Assembly (NCBI GenBank): GCA_012932865.1
Contig: SAXG01000058.1
Span: 132,308-196,307, forward strand
From: Amylostereum areolatum
Taxonomy: Eukaryota; Basidiomycota; Agaricomycetes; Russulales; Stereaceae
Length of the DNA stretch: 64,000 nt
Reading direction: 5' to 3'
In this document: positions 23,173 through 34,259 of the stretch, piece by piece
Layout: every line of letters starts with the position of its first letter
Numbering within the stretch: position 1 is the stretch's first letter
The notes under the pieces: model-generated
Told to the model about the DNA's origin: nothing
Databases searched by the model: none
Seen by the model: the letters and a program-made list of their open reading frames with translations, nothing else
Position numbers and translations under genes: made by a program

Positions 23173-24081
23173 CGGGCCCTCCGAAGTTGCACCCGTGGGG
23201 TCAGCGAAGTCCGTCCCGCAAGTCGATGGGGGCGGTGAAGACATCGAAATGATATCGAGGCCGAAGGGATGGACAGATGCGAAGGTACAGAGGCAGAAGG
23301 GGAAGCAGAAAGCGATCCCTGCTGAAGACGGTGCGTCTAATCACTTCCACTCGATAATTTTGGCTCTAACATACAGATTTACTGGACAGTAATCGAGATC
23401 CCATCATCTCCTCCTACGCCTCGACCATCACCCGGGCCCTCGGCACCCATCCACCCCCGGAAGTGTCCTGGGTCCCCCAATGTACCTCCTGTTGCGTCTG
23501 CACTGGACAGCAAGAAACCCCAAATTGACGACCCGCGACGTATCTCCTGGGCGCTGACGGCGGAGGAGCTGTCCTCGAAGCCGGTGTCCATCTTCCACCC
23601 CGTCAAATTTGGGGAAGGGTCGTCGAGAGGGGAGCGAATGGGGTGGGCACAGGAGGCAGGTGAGCAGAGGTGGTGCCCCCCGGACAATCTGCCCAACATT
23701 GTGGGGCTCGCTCAGAGACACTATCCGGCGGAAGGTGAGTCAGTGTGTTGGCCCCCGGAGTTCGCTCACTTACCCTCTGACGTAGAAACGCACGACCTGA
23801 AGGCCTGGATGGATTTTGTCAAGCATTTCGCCCCCGACCCCGACAACGTGTGTCTGCCAGAATGCTTGATCCAGCTGCTTGACCCTCGACGGGCCGCACT
23901 GGCGATGACGGTCCTGGCGGAGGGAGCCGCCACCGCGAAGGACTTTGAGGCATGGGAGAGGCTGGACGAGGGGTATAGGGTAGAGGTGGAAACCCTACGT
24001 CAAATCAGGGAGGAGGTGCTTTCGATGGGGTTTGTGTTGAGGTTTGCGGCAGATAGAACGAGGGCAGGGACTGGGGAGTGA
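23173..24081 (+). pseudogene. 3' half of the gene interrupted by the gypsy element
   Basis: Continues exon 2 of the gene at 7280 (to 23330). An intron follows (23331-23389), then exon 3 (23390-23734), an intron with GTGAGT...CGTAG borders, and exon 4 (23786-24081). The protein has a Pro/Ser linker, then a compact region with FHPVKFGEG, WCPPDNLPNIVGLAQ, DLKAWMDFVKHFAPD and a helical C-terminus with repeated Glu/Arg. All splice phases agree. I do not recognise the family; the organisation suggests a soluble nuclear or cytoplasmic protein. It was a functional-looking gene before the insertion. Confidence 0.7.
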
Positions 24082-24124
24082 GTACTGTCGATCTCGCGTG
24101 GGTATATAGTCCAATTTAATGATA

Positions 24125-24600
24125 CTTCGACTTACAATCAAGGTGTGAATTTTGGTAGGAAGCTCGGGTGCGAGACCTGGTGCAGAGGATGGAGCTGCAG
24201 AGTCAGATGAGGTCGTCGAGTGTATACAAGACTCTGTCGATGACATTGACAAGAAGATGATGTTCCTGGTCCTCGATGGGTCGCTCCATAAGCAAGGAAA
24301 GGATTTTGTCGAATAAAGGCCTAGCTCGAAACTCGCAGGCTTTATCTGTGATCTGGCGTAGTGCTGTCTTGGGCACAGGTGGGGTCCCATTCTTGATTTT
24401 GAGCAGCAACCACATGATTTTGTGTTCCTTCTTTTCATCAACCGTCAACTGTGTCTTGTCCTCCTTGAAGATCTTTGCAAAGCATCGCGCCTCTTCAGCT
24501 TTGAAAAAGGCGAGGTTACCGACCCTGGGGATTTTGGTTGGAAGGTTAGACCCACCGGGTGCGGTTACAACCATCCCCCTAGATCCATAGGTAACGAAAT
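24125..24600 (-). pseudogene. Fragment of splicing factor SF3B1-like gene, rearranged
   Basis: The minus frame 24544-24203 reads [15 protein letters not shown], then a close match to the start of the SF3B1 HEAT region: [28 protein letters not shown] and [14 protein letters not shown]. Some conserved residues are changed (for example Cys where Arg is expected). It stops directly after DDLI at a TGA, where the true protein continues with hundreds of residues of HEAT repeats. Just beyond the stop, in another frame, APGLAPELPTKI repeats the LPTKI that also precedes the homologous block, suggesting a duplication or permutation. It is a non-functional gene fragment of about 0.4 kb, not the genomic SF3B1 gene. 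Confidence 0.72.
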
Positions 24601-24689
24601 ATATTGCAAGTCTCGTGTGGGATGTACATATATATTCCGGGGATATCCTGGCGGTTGAAGTTTTTGACCCAGGGTGTATTGGCACACTA

Positions 24690-25049
24690 GGTCGGCCACA
24701 TATTGGGGGCAGGCATGCCTGGGTACATGTCTACTGGAGACCTACGCAACGGCCGGTTGTAGTGGAAGATGTTATAGGACGAGGACGGCCGAACATCGAG
24801 GAAAGTCCCATGTGGGGCCCTGTATGCTGTAGGCCTCCCTAACGGCCGATTGTCGATTGCATACATAGGACAGGATGTCGGGCGAGCGTGGATTATACTG
24901 GAGTCAAATCGCGCGGCCAACGGCGGCTCAGCGTGTAGCATACAGGTTAGGCATATGGGGCTGATCATGTATTATAGGTATATATAACCAAAATGTGTGG
25001 TTAGTTGGGCGACACGGGTGAAGTTCCTCGTGACATGCCAATTCTCGAC
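24690..25049. other. No gene seen
   Basis: About 360 bp with repeated GGCCGATTGT/ACGGCCGG-like words (24740-24860) but no convincing coding frame or terminal repeat. Confidence 0.4.
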
Positions 25050-25860
25050 ATTGTAGTTGGGCAAGGGGCCACAACTTCTTTCATGGAGCCAGCAAGCAGC
25101 CGATACCCGTGTGTTTCGCTGTCTTAAAATATGAGTGTGAGCAGACCGTCTGCTGACAGTCGTGCAAGTTGTAGGCACCAGGTACAACCAACCACCAGGA
25201 GACGGTGGTCGGGGTCGATAGCAATGACGAGCGATGAGGAAATTTGGCGCGCATGCAGACGGACGAATAGCTACTTTCGAAAAAAACCGCCAGGAGACGG
25301 CCATCTGGGATGTGGCCGTCACTCACAGTCAACCGCCAGGGGACGATGATTGAGAACGTCGGCCATGACACTGAACGACACATTTCGTCGTGCCAGAAGA
25401 CGGACAATATGTGCGTTATTCGCAGTCCTGCTTTACAGGTACAAACGGATTGCCAGGAGGCAGCCATCCGGAGACACTTTTCGTTGCGCTAGCAGATGGA
25501 CAAAAAGCAAGGTCTGAACAAACCACCAGGAGATGGTCGTCCGAGATGTGGCTGTCACTCGCAGTCAACCGCCAGAAGACGGTGATCGAGAACATCAGCC
25601 ATGATGCTGAACAACACATTTTGTCGCGCCAGTAGACGGACGATATGCACGTTCATCGTGCCTCGGCTTTACATGTACGAACGGACTGCCAGGAGGCAGC
25701 CATCCGGACTGTGGCCGTCACACACAACCAACTGCCAGGAGGCGGCGGTGGGGTACGGCAACCACGATGAGGGTGGGACACCTTTCATCGTGTCAGCAGA
25801 CGCACGAAGAGCCGCATAAGACTTCCATACGGGAAACCGCCAGGAGGCGGTCGCCCAAAC
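25050..25860. repeat. Degenerate tandem array, about 236-bp unit, with CCGCCAGGAGGCGG hairpins
   Basis: Two clearly alignable units start at 25321 (ACTCACAGTCAACCGCC) and 25557 (ACTCGCAGTCAACCGCC), a 236-bp spacing. Diverged units lie on both sides. Nine or so short inverted repeats of the form ACCGCC-AGGA-GGCGGT occur at about 25191, 25287, 25332, 25450, 25522, 25568, 25686, 25731 and 25836. Stem bases vary while pairing is often kept. Confidence 0.75.
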
Positions 25861-26314
25861 AACCCCCAAACAGCACCATCCACGCGGCTTTACCCTGAAC
25901 ACGACATCCCTATCGGCGATGGTGGAAAGGCAATGAATCAAAACAAACATGTATGAGGCTCAGTAGACCCAAATGAAAACGGGTGGATTGAGGACGGACG
26001 GAGGTGGAATGTGCAGACGAAGAGGAAGAAGGAAGAAAGATGAACGATGTTCAGACGGAAGAAGGGAATGCTGATATACACGTGTCCGGCAAACTCCGAA
26101 CGAATTTCCGAGGTCCGCGTTCATTTTCAAAAGGTTGCCACGTTGAATCGCCATAGCTTGGACCTCGTTCACCTTCTATGGCATGCACAAAGCAAAGCGC
26201 GAAGAAGAGTCAAGGAGCAAGCAGGGTACGTGTGCACCTGGCCCCGGAAACGTCACCCGGTGGCACACAGGCTACCTCGTCCGAGGCAAGTTGCTAGTTT
26301 ATGTGCAGTCTTAA
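25861..26314. other. No gene seen
   Basis: Mixed sequence with a 70-codon minus frame (25960-26172) that shows no recognisable motif. Nothing else can be supported. Confidence 0.3.
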
Positions 26315-26969
26315 TAGAGCTCTTCACGAGTGGCTATACTCGTGAGTACCTGTATGAGTACCTGTAAGGCACATCCATGGGTATTGCCATCCGCGAATAC
26401 GAGTACTCGTGTGCCTGATACTCGTGAGAGTGCAGGTATGACTTTTGAGCTCACAGGTTACCTGTGCAAGTACCTGTCAAATACCTGTCAGATACTTTGG
26501 CAGGGTTGATCTTGATATAATTACAAATAATAGCTATTGGATTGGTATAAGCATTATCTCTTACAGATCCTTATGTACTGTTGTTTCCATTGTGGCTCCT
26601 TTCTCATCCCTTTCCTCTCCTCTCCTCACATATATGATTGAAAGCCTTGCATGGTACACTGTATCATAACCTGATGCATGTTTACCTGTACCCAAATGTT
26701 ACTGGCATTATCCTCACCTTCAAAATGGAGTGTCAATATGCTTAACAGAGCTTCCAAGGTGAGTCCGAGAAGGCCCCCGCTGCCGCTTATATCATATTTT
26801 CTAGGAACAACAGGTACTTGTCATACCTGTGTATCCGCGAGTGGGAGTATCCGTGCCACAGGTACCTGTGTGCCTGATACTCGTGAGAGTGGGAGTATAA
26901 GATCTGGAGCCACAGGTACCTGTCTCAAGGTTGCAGGTACCTGTAAGAGTGCACTCGTGAAGAGCTCTA
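26315..26969 (+). mobile_element. hAT-type MITE, copy 2 (655 bp)
   Basis: Same 18-bp inverted termini as copy 1. Flanks AGTCTTAA (26307-26314) and AGTCTTAT (26970-26977) match at seven of eight positions. Length is identical to copies 1 and 3, and interior differences are scattered point changes. Confidence 0.92.
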
Positions 26970-27052
26970 AGTCTTATATAAACCCAGGATTTTAGCCCCA
27001 CAACCAAGAAGGACAGAATCCAGTCAGCATCTTACCGGTCGACGCCAACGAT

Positions 27053-27605
27053 ATGAATGACCCGGTGCGTGTTCTCAGTATCTAACCGTCCTCCATTTTT
27101 GACGCTGTATATAGGCCTGCATGGTGTGCTCGAATGGAGGGTCCCTCGTCAGTTGCTCGCAATGCCCTGCGTCAATGTGTTTGGAATGTATTCCGGATGC
27201 GGCGCGCATCCTGCTGAATCTGTTCACCTTCATATGTCCCACGTGCCATGTTAACGACGACACGCTCAAGGACACCCCTTACTCGGTGTGCACTCATTTC
27301 CATTGGTGCTTATCACGTACACCGCTGAGATCCGACGTCGCAGGGTTTTTTCCATGATGGACCACGCGGCACTTGTATCCCGCTGTTTCCAGGAGGGCTT
27401 ACGGTGCGATCTGACACGCAGATGTCTTCGAACCACCGAGTCGTGGCCCCACGTCTAGGAATGATCCTCTTATCTCTCAGTAAACTGCTGGTGTATGGAG
27501 GACCGGCTCACCTGGCAATGACCTTCATGAAAGGGATGTACCACATCCCCGAACGATTCGTCGAGCGTACCATCGTGTTCGACATCGACGGCGTGGAGGG
27601 AGGCG
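27053..27605 (+). pseudogene. N-terminal part of a PHD-like zinc-finger gene, cut by the large element
   Basis: After a short exon and an intron (GTGCGT...TATATAG, about 27064-27116) the frame reads a cysteine-rich finger: CMVCSNGGSLVSCSQCPASMC, then CLECIP and FICPTCH. This is the C-x2-C...C-x2-C...C-x2-C spacing of PHD-type readers. The finger is followed, after a frame change, by SSNHRVVAPRLGMILLSLS and a VFDIDGVEGG block that ends at 27605, where the inverted repeat begins; five codons later there is a stop. PHD fingers bind histone tails. I believe this belongs to an Agaricomycete family whose C-terminal half resembles 44658-45675. Confidence 0.55.
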
Positions 27606-29414
27606 ACCCTGTAACTTTTTGACAATGGCTATGGGAAAGTGTCGTAGAGTCAATTCAATGATTCCCACTGAATGCCATCTAGCAAGCTGTTGGGAGCCAT
27701 TACAATGCCCTTGCAGCCGCGAGGGTATTGTAATGTGCGTCGCGGGCCCTACAGGCTCCGCTGCCACTGCTTACCAAGCCGCCGCGGCCACCGCCGTCAG
27801 GGACCGCGGATGTCCCCAACCGCGTCGCCACTGCTGCTCCTTCCGCTGCTGGGTGCTGCGCGCGCACGTGCGCCGTCGACTGCGCGCCCGCCAGTGCACG
27901 TGGCGCGCTCGTTCCGCATGCACCCGGGCTCATTCTGCTGGCACCCGCACTGGTGTACCCACGCTCGGCATGCGGCGGGTCCGCACCCGCCACCTGGCAC
28001 ACGGACGCGCCAGAGGCGCTTGTGCCATGCGGCACCCGTGCTGCAGTGGCGTGGCGGGTGCGAGCGCGGGCTGGTGCGGGCAGGCGCGGGCTGGTGCGGG
28101 CGTGGGTGTGGGGCGAGCGTGGGCTGGTGCGGCCGCGGGCACCACATGGCGCGTACACGCCCAGCCTATGTGCCCGCGCAGCACGCGGACAGCGGCAGCC
28201 GGGTCTGTGGCCTGGGAGTGTGGGGGAGAGCGGACCTGCGAGGGAGGGGGAGGGGTGAGGGAGGGGGCGAGGGAGGGGGCGAGGGAGGGGCGAGGGCGTC
28301 ATTTGGGGGGGCCGTCTCGCTGGCACATTGAGCGCATTGTTGGATGCAATGCGGCGGCGTGGGGGAGGTAGTCGGCGGTGTGGACGCGTTGGTGTCGCTA
28401 TTGAGCACAGCAGGGGCGGTGAGAGGCAAGGGAGGGGCAAGAGAGGGGCAAGGGGAGGGTAAAGAGGGGGGGAGAAGGTGGGGGGATGAGGAAGAAAAAG
28501 GTGAGCTGGCAGGAACAACACAACTTCCCAATTGGGGTCGTGTCTCGGCAGTTCCCGCGGCTTGGCAAGTGCCGAAATCCGAGCTTGTCATGCGCGACGG
28601 CGTGCACCGCCTTCCCACCACTTCCAATAGATATTCTGAATATTAGATAAGGTAATATCAATGTATATTAGTCCAAATATAACATATCAAGTCAATTGGT
28701 CCATTGGGTGCAATGTAATAAGCAGATTATATATTTTACAGCCAAAAAACACCCAAAATACCACACAACCTACATTACTACCACATTGTGGACATTGAGC
28801 TAGTAATCAAAGCCAATAAACAGTTTAATATACTCATAATAATAGCCATCACATTGTTAGAGCCATCCTGAATGTCCGATTCAAGAAAGGATAGTAAGCT
28901 CAGTGCCGATCAGGTATCTCGGGCGTAGAATGTCTTTGATTTTCCTGACTCGCCCATATGCACCGACAGTGGAATTGATGGTCCAGAATGAGTTATATAT
29001 GTGCCTAGAATATGTGTATAAATTACTAGCATAATTGGTTCCCTGTGGAAAGAGATATGATCTAAGGAGTGGTGGTTTTTAGCGTGTTTGACCCAAAATA
29101 TCAGGAATACGTGAATACATATTTTTGTGGGCTGAATAAAATTGCGGAATAAAGTGTATTCATGTCCAGTATGATGCCCCTTGATGCACAAAAAGATTTG
29201 GAGTGAGAGGGGCAATGGAAGTGTGAGATACAGGTATCCGGCTCAGAAGGCCTGATGTCGCGGCAGTTGCTCCAACCATGTAGTCTCGTGACCAGCCTGC
29301 CTACTAAGCAAAAAGAAGAAGAAGTTGCCGTAGGCAGTCTGGGGAAGCTGAGATTGAATCCGGTTGGTAGAATGTTATACTCCGTGACTTCCTCATAGGG
29401 CAACTGTCACGAGA
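27606..29414 (+). repeat. Left 1.8-kb inverted repeat
   Basis: Matches the reverse complement of 41439-43325. Order: ACCCTGTA end, palindrome at 27698-27735, G-rich low-complexity block (about 27740-28490), CGGCA/TGCCG module (28495-28620), then an AT-rich part with the block TTTTACAGCCAAAAAACACC (about 28736) and ending AACTGTCACGAGA. Long open frames in the GC-rich block are compositional, not genes. Confidence 0.85.
27698..27735. repeat. 38-bp palindrome, left copy
   Basis: Left arm CATTACAATGCCCTTGCAG pairs with a right arm ending GTATTGTAATG; only two or three positions are imperfect. The right-hand counterpart is at 43196-43233. Confidence 0.88.
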
Positions 29415-29634
29415 CAGTGTGAGACATCTTCTGTAAGCGCGTAGAGGCGTGTTGAGTGGGAACATCATGTCTCGAGTGGCATCCGTCATGTATCTTGTCC
29501 TCCCATTTTTCTCCCAAATATATCATTCTCTTCCCTGTCAAATGTCCAACGATGTGAAAAGGCCATCCGAAGGCTCACCAAAAGCCTTGAAACCCACAAG
29601 AAAGTGATCCAAGAGCCAGTTCGGAGGCAACATC

Positions 29635-30858
29635 ATGTCTCTCGACACAGATGCAGCCGGCGCACATATATCTACACCATCCACCTCCCCCCAGACATCA
29701 CCCATATCATCAAGATCCTATGATGCATTTTGGACGACTCACCCATCACGCTTCTCTTCTTTTCAAAACAGCCCAGCCAGCATACCGGTCCCCATTCCCT
29801 CAGATGTTTCTTCAGCGCAATCATCACCACTCTCGTCGAGGTAGGCATCGCGTCCTGCCTCCAGAAACCTTCAGTTTTGTGAGTTCCACACTCCAGAGAG
29901 CCCCCCTCTGTCTTGTCGTGGGCGTGCTACAGCCGGCCTCCCTTCCTTCACACCTCCGAGCACCATCAACTTGGACTCGGATGCCCTCCCGGACCTCGCA
30001 TCTCCTTTCACTTTCATCGACAAGACGGACTCTCCTGGGTCAGATTACCCACCACCCCTCTTGTTTCAGGATCAGAGAGCAAGAACACATCCTACTGGCT
30101 CACCGTTCACACCTGGATCTCCGCGCCGGCCGAGACAAAAATGTGGCCTCGCCACCTGACATCTCCTCGGAGGCCATTATGGCCTCTCTCTGCACATCAT
30201 TCACAAGACTGTCCAAGTCAGCAACCATTTTGTGTGTCCTTCGCATCCTGAAAGATGCCCACATCTCCCCCCTCGAGTTGGTCTCAATGTTGGCTGACAC
30301 GAATGACAGTGTTGGCCTGCCATACCACGAGAAGTGGTATTGTGATGACGGAAAACAACTTGGCCATTTCCTGGACTCCGTCATCGCCGACAACGTGGGT
30401 GGTGTGAAACTCAAAACATGGCTGGAACCACATGCCATCGACCTCGTCAAAGTCATAATAACAAAGGAGATGACGGAAGTGGTCAAATTCCTGAAGCTCA
30501 ATTCGCTCGAAGAAATCACCCCTGAGTTCCTGCACGCATGGACCTGGGAATCTATCCTGCACCCATGTATCTCTGTTGCGCCGATGTTGTACAGCTTTCT
30601 CGTGTGTGCCGCCCAGAGCAACCTTGCGAAGAAGAAGAAGCTTAAGACACCCGACGTCGTGAGTTCTCCCTTCATGGTGCATATATGCATTGCTAATGTT
30701 TACGGTACAGATCTGTGGTATCATTCTTATGCAGCTGGCGCGTGCACACTCAACATGGAGCCTGAAATTTGCAGCACCTTTCTGTCTTTTTCTGTGGGGT
30801 ACAGGGTGTCAACGAAAAGTCATCAGTGCCCTGCAATGTTGCGGGCTATCAATATCCT
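29635..30858 (+). pseudogene. DUF6589 gene, 5' part
   Basis: ATG 29635 opens a Ser/Pro/Thr-rich N-terminus (STSPQTSPISSRS) and an intron (about 29841-29874) follows. A second exon contains FHTPESPPLSCRG and a LDSDALPDL block. From 30178 a helical region reads LSKSATILCVLRILKDAHI, WYCDDGKQLGHFLDSV, and VVKFLKLNSLEEITPEFL. Another intron near 30660-30710 leads to ICGIILMQLARAHSTW and FLWGTGCQRKVISAL. The frame is cut at 30858 after GLSISY by a GC-rich insertion. This matches the N-terminal half of DUF6589 proteins; one frame change near 30150 may be an intron or a mutation. Confidence 0.75.
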
Positions 30859-30970
30859 ACTTGGTGGGGAGTGGGCCATTGCGAGCATGGCAGTACGGTC
30901 CCTTACATTTTTAGGTCCCAAGGTCAAAAATTTTGAACCTAGGTATTCAAGTCTTTTGTAGGCAGACTTC

Positions 30971-31285
30971 GCCATTTGTGTTGGGAGCGGGAGCGCGCAA
31001 GCACTCACGCCATTTGTGTTGGGTGTGGAAGTGTGCAAGTGCTCACACTGTTTTGTACTGGATGTGGGAGCGCGCAAGTGCTCATGCCATTTGTGTTGGG
31101 AGCAGGAGCGCGCAAGCGCTCACGCCATTTGTGTTGGGAGCGGGAGCGCGCAAGCGCTCACGCCATTTGTGTTGGGTGTGGGAGCGCGCAAGCGCTCACA
31201 CTATTTTGTACTGGATGCGGGAGCGTGCAAGCGCTCATGCCATTTGTGTTGGGTGTGGGAGCGCGCAAGCGCTCACAATATTTAT
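30971..31285. repeat. 38/39-bp minisatellite, about 8 copies
   Basis: The word CGCGCAAG (or a one-base variant) recurs at 30994, 31032, 31071, 31109, 31147, 31185, 31224 and 31262. Each unit has an imperfect palindrome GAGCGCGCAAGCGCTC followed by a TTTGTGTTGG-like linker. The same minisatellite occurs inverted at 51220-51665. Confidence 0.9.
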
Positions 31286-32366
31286 TAAATTCCTTTGTTT
31301 TATTTTATTTTATTTCATCCTTACATTATATACATTTTAGTAGCCCACACACATACAAAAGCACACTGCAGAAGTCCATCTCGTAGTGCGGACGCACTGT
31401 GTGGACATGCATGTGTACAAGTTGAGGGTATGAGCAAGCGTGCGTGCACGTCTAGAGCGCGGGGGTGGGCGCATTGAGGGTGTCGAAGCGGGTGCCCAGA
31501 CCGATGTGCTCGCGGCGTGAGGCCGAGGGTTGCGCGGGCCCGTGCGACAGCATGCACATCGAGTGTAAGTGGGGGTGCACAGTGCGAGCGCGTGCGCGTG
31601 CGTGTCGGGGGCAGGGGTGCGGGTGCGGGCGCATGCGCGTACAGGCGGGTGTGCGTGCGTCGAGGGCGTGTGAGCGGGCGTTCCGTGCAGGCGTGCACAC
31701 GCGTTGCAGGTCGGTGTGCTGCGTGCGAGCGCGTGGTTGGCATGCGGACGTGGAGGGCACGTGGTGGGGATGGGGGTGTAGCGGGCACGGTGGGCATGGT
31801 GTTGACGGCGGCGGGCATAGAGGCCTGCGACGAGGGTGCGGCAGGAAGAACCGGGGCGGTCGCGGGTGCGGGCATCTTGCGGGGGCACGGGCGTGCGCGC
31901 CGAGCGGGGGGGTCGTGCGCATTGAGCGCGGGCACGGGCGTGAGCGGATTGAGCGTGCGCGGGCGTGGTCGTTGAGGACGCAGCGGTGGGAGTCGAGGGC
32001 ACACGCGGGCGCGTGGCTTGAGTGTGTTGTCGTCAAGAGCGCGCGCGTGCAGGCAGCTTGAGTGGGTGGGGGTGCGGTCGTTGAGAGCGTGCAGCCGTGG
32101 ACATTGAGAGCGCGGGCGTGGAGGGCGTGGGTGTGGGCGGGTTGACCGCGCGTGGGGTTAAGGACACGGGGGTTGGCCTCGAGGGTGCGCAGGCGCATGC
32201 AGCTCAAGGGCGCGCAGGCGCATGTAGCTCGAGGGCGCGCAGGCACGCGCGGGTTGAGTGCGCGGGCGGTCGAGCGGGTTGAGCGTGTGGGCGGGGCAAG
32301 AGCGTGGGCGGGCATGGGCGCGCTGTCACGCGCAGGTCTCCGAACACGAACGCGCCTCCCGCAAGC

Positions 32367-33021
32367 TAGAGCTCTTCACGAGTGGCTATACTCGTGAGTA
32401 CCTGTATGAGTACCTGTAAGGCACATCCGTGGGTATTGCCATCCGCGGATACGAGTACTCATGTGCCTGATACTCGTGAGAGTACAGGTATGACTTTTGA
32501 GCTCACAGGTTACCTGTGCAAGTACCTGTCAAATACCTGTCAGGTACTTTGGCAGGGTTGATCTTGATATAATTACAGATAATAGCTATTGGATTGATAT
32601 AAGCATTTTCTCTTGCAGATCCTTATGTACTGTTGTTTCTATTGTAGCCCCTTTCTCATCTATTTCCTCTCCTCCCCTCACATATATAGCTGAAAGCCTT
32701 GTGTGGTATGTTGTATCATACTCTGATACATGTTTACCTGTACTTAAATGTTACTAGCATTATCCTTGCCTTGAAGATGGAGTGTCAATATGCCTAACAG
32801 AGCTTCCAAGATGAGTCTAAGAAGGCCACTACTACTGCTTGTATCATATTTTCTAGGAACAACAGGTACTTGTCATACCTGTGTATCCGCGAGTAGGAGT
32901 ATCCGTTCCACAGGTACCTGTGTGCCTGATACTCGTGAGAGTGGGAGTATAAGATCTGGAGCCACAGGTACCTGTCTCAAGGTTGCAGGTACCTGTAAGA
33001 GTGCACTCGTGAAGAGCTCTA
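32367..33021 (+). mobile_element. hAT-type MITE, copy 3 (655 bp)
   Basis: Same termini as copies 1 and 2. The 8-bp sequence CCGCAAGC is duplicated perfectly (32359-32366 and 33022-33029). It sits inside the G-rich arm of the foldback block, so it inserted after that block formed. Confidence 0.93.
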
Positions 33022-33772
33022 CCGCAAGCACACTGCTAGACACAAACGACGGTGTCGACGCACACGCGTACACCGTCATTTGCGTGGGGCGGGCAGGCGT
33101 GTTGAGGGATGGCGGGCGAGCGTTGAGAGGGCGGGCAAGCACGTTGAGGGTGGGGGGCACGGGAACAGATGCAGGTGTGGGTGCGGGTGCGGGTGCGGGT
33201 GCAGGTGTGGGTGCGGAAAAGTTGGGCGAGGCGTGCGGGCGTGGCGGCTGGGGTCGAGGGTACGTGGCGGCAGGAGCTGAGGGCGCGAGCGTGGGCCGGT
33301 CGAGCGCGGGTTGAGTGTGCGGCCGCTGAGGGCGCCGGCGTGGGCGGATTGGACGGCGGCGTTGACAGCGGAGGCAGAGGCGAGGAGGAGAGGGCGCATG
33401 CACGTGGGTGTTGAGGGCGCAGGTGCATTGGCGTTGAGGGCGTGCGGGTGTGAGCGTTGGGCGTGGGCATGGGCGCGGGCATTGAGGGCATGAGCGTTGA
33501 GGTCGGGCGGCAGCGTTGAGGGCGGCGGTGCGTGGGCGTTGAAGGTGGGGGCGTGAATGAGAGGAGGAGTAAGGAGGAGTGGGACGTACCTGGGGCGCGG
33601 CTCGTGCGCTGGCTCTCCAGAGGCGTCTTTGGACGCGGGGGGCAGTGTTGAGGGCGGTGTCGGCGACACTGGTGGCTGAGGGCGTCATCGGACGTGTTGA
33701 GGAAGGGCTGGGGCGGGGGAAAGGGAAGGGAGAGGTGATGGCGTGGTGGTGGTTGAGAAAGAAGTGAAGGAG

Positions 33773-33842
33773 GACACGAGTTCCTCTTTGGGAGCGCGTC
33801 TCGGCAAGTGCCGAGCGGCGGTCCCGAAGAGGAATTCGTGTC
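33773..33842. repeat. Central hairpin module of the foldback block
   Basis: Arms ACACGAGTTCCTCTTTGGGA and TCCCGAAGAGGAATTCGTGT are nearly complementary and enclose CTCGGCAAGTGCCGAG, itself a perfect hairpin with AAGT as loop. Here the G-rich left arm meets the C-rich right arm. Confidence 0.8.
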
Positions 33843-34149
33843 GCATCTCTCTCTTTTCCTTCGACTATCATCTTCTTCCCTCTTGCTCCCCATTCCTGGA
33901 CTCCCACTCCTCCGCAACGCGTCCAACGACGCTCCCCCGCCTCCAATGTCGCCGCCGCCACTCCTGACGCTGTTTCTCCGTGTCCAAAGACGCTTTGGGG
34001 AGTGCTAGTGCACACCCAGGCCTTAGGTGTGCCCCCCGCTCCTTCCCTCTCTCTTCTTCTCCCTTCCTCCTCGCTCCTCGCCGCCACCCGCACTTGCTCT
34101 CGCCACTCCTCCCCCCTCGCCACAACCCACCCATCGCCGTCTTCCGCAG

Positions 34150-34193
34150 GCAGGCGAGGATGGCATCACACAAGTGATGCCATCCTCGCCTGC
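34150..34193. repeat. Perfect hairpin, 20-bp arms
   Basis: GCAGGCGAGGATGGCATCAC, spacer ACAA, then its exact reverse complement. A counterpart lies at 48911-48957 with a swapped G/C pair in the stem. Confidence 0.92.
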
Positions 34194-34259
34194 ACGTGGT
34201 ATGACGTTTTTTGGAGACGATTCCTGAGAAGTTGTCTCCAAAAAATGTCATACCGCGTG
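34193..34259. repeat. Hairpin with CACGTGGTATGACG arm
   Basis: A 26-bp left arm (34193-34218) and right arm (34234-34259) match at 24 positions around a 15-nt loop. The outer 14 bases are shared with the hairpin at 48848-48913; the inner part is different, yet still pairs. Confidence 0.9.

Noticed and set aside
29345..29370. TTGAATCCGG as a tRNA B-box of a SINE in the inner 1.8-kb repeat
   Set aside because: Only 8 of 11 consensus positions match and no A-box lies at the right distance.
30971..31285. Regularly spaced repeats as a CRISPR array
   Set aside because: The spacer-like parts are also repeated, no cas genes are present, and the genome is eukaryotic. It is a minisatellite.
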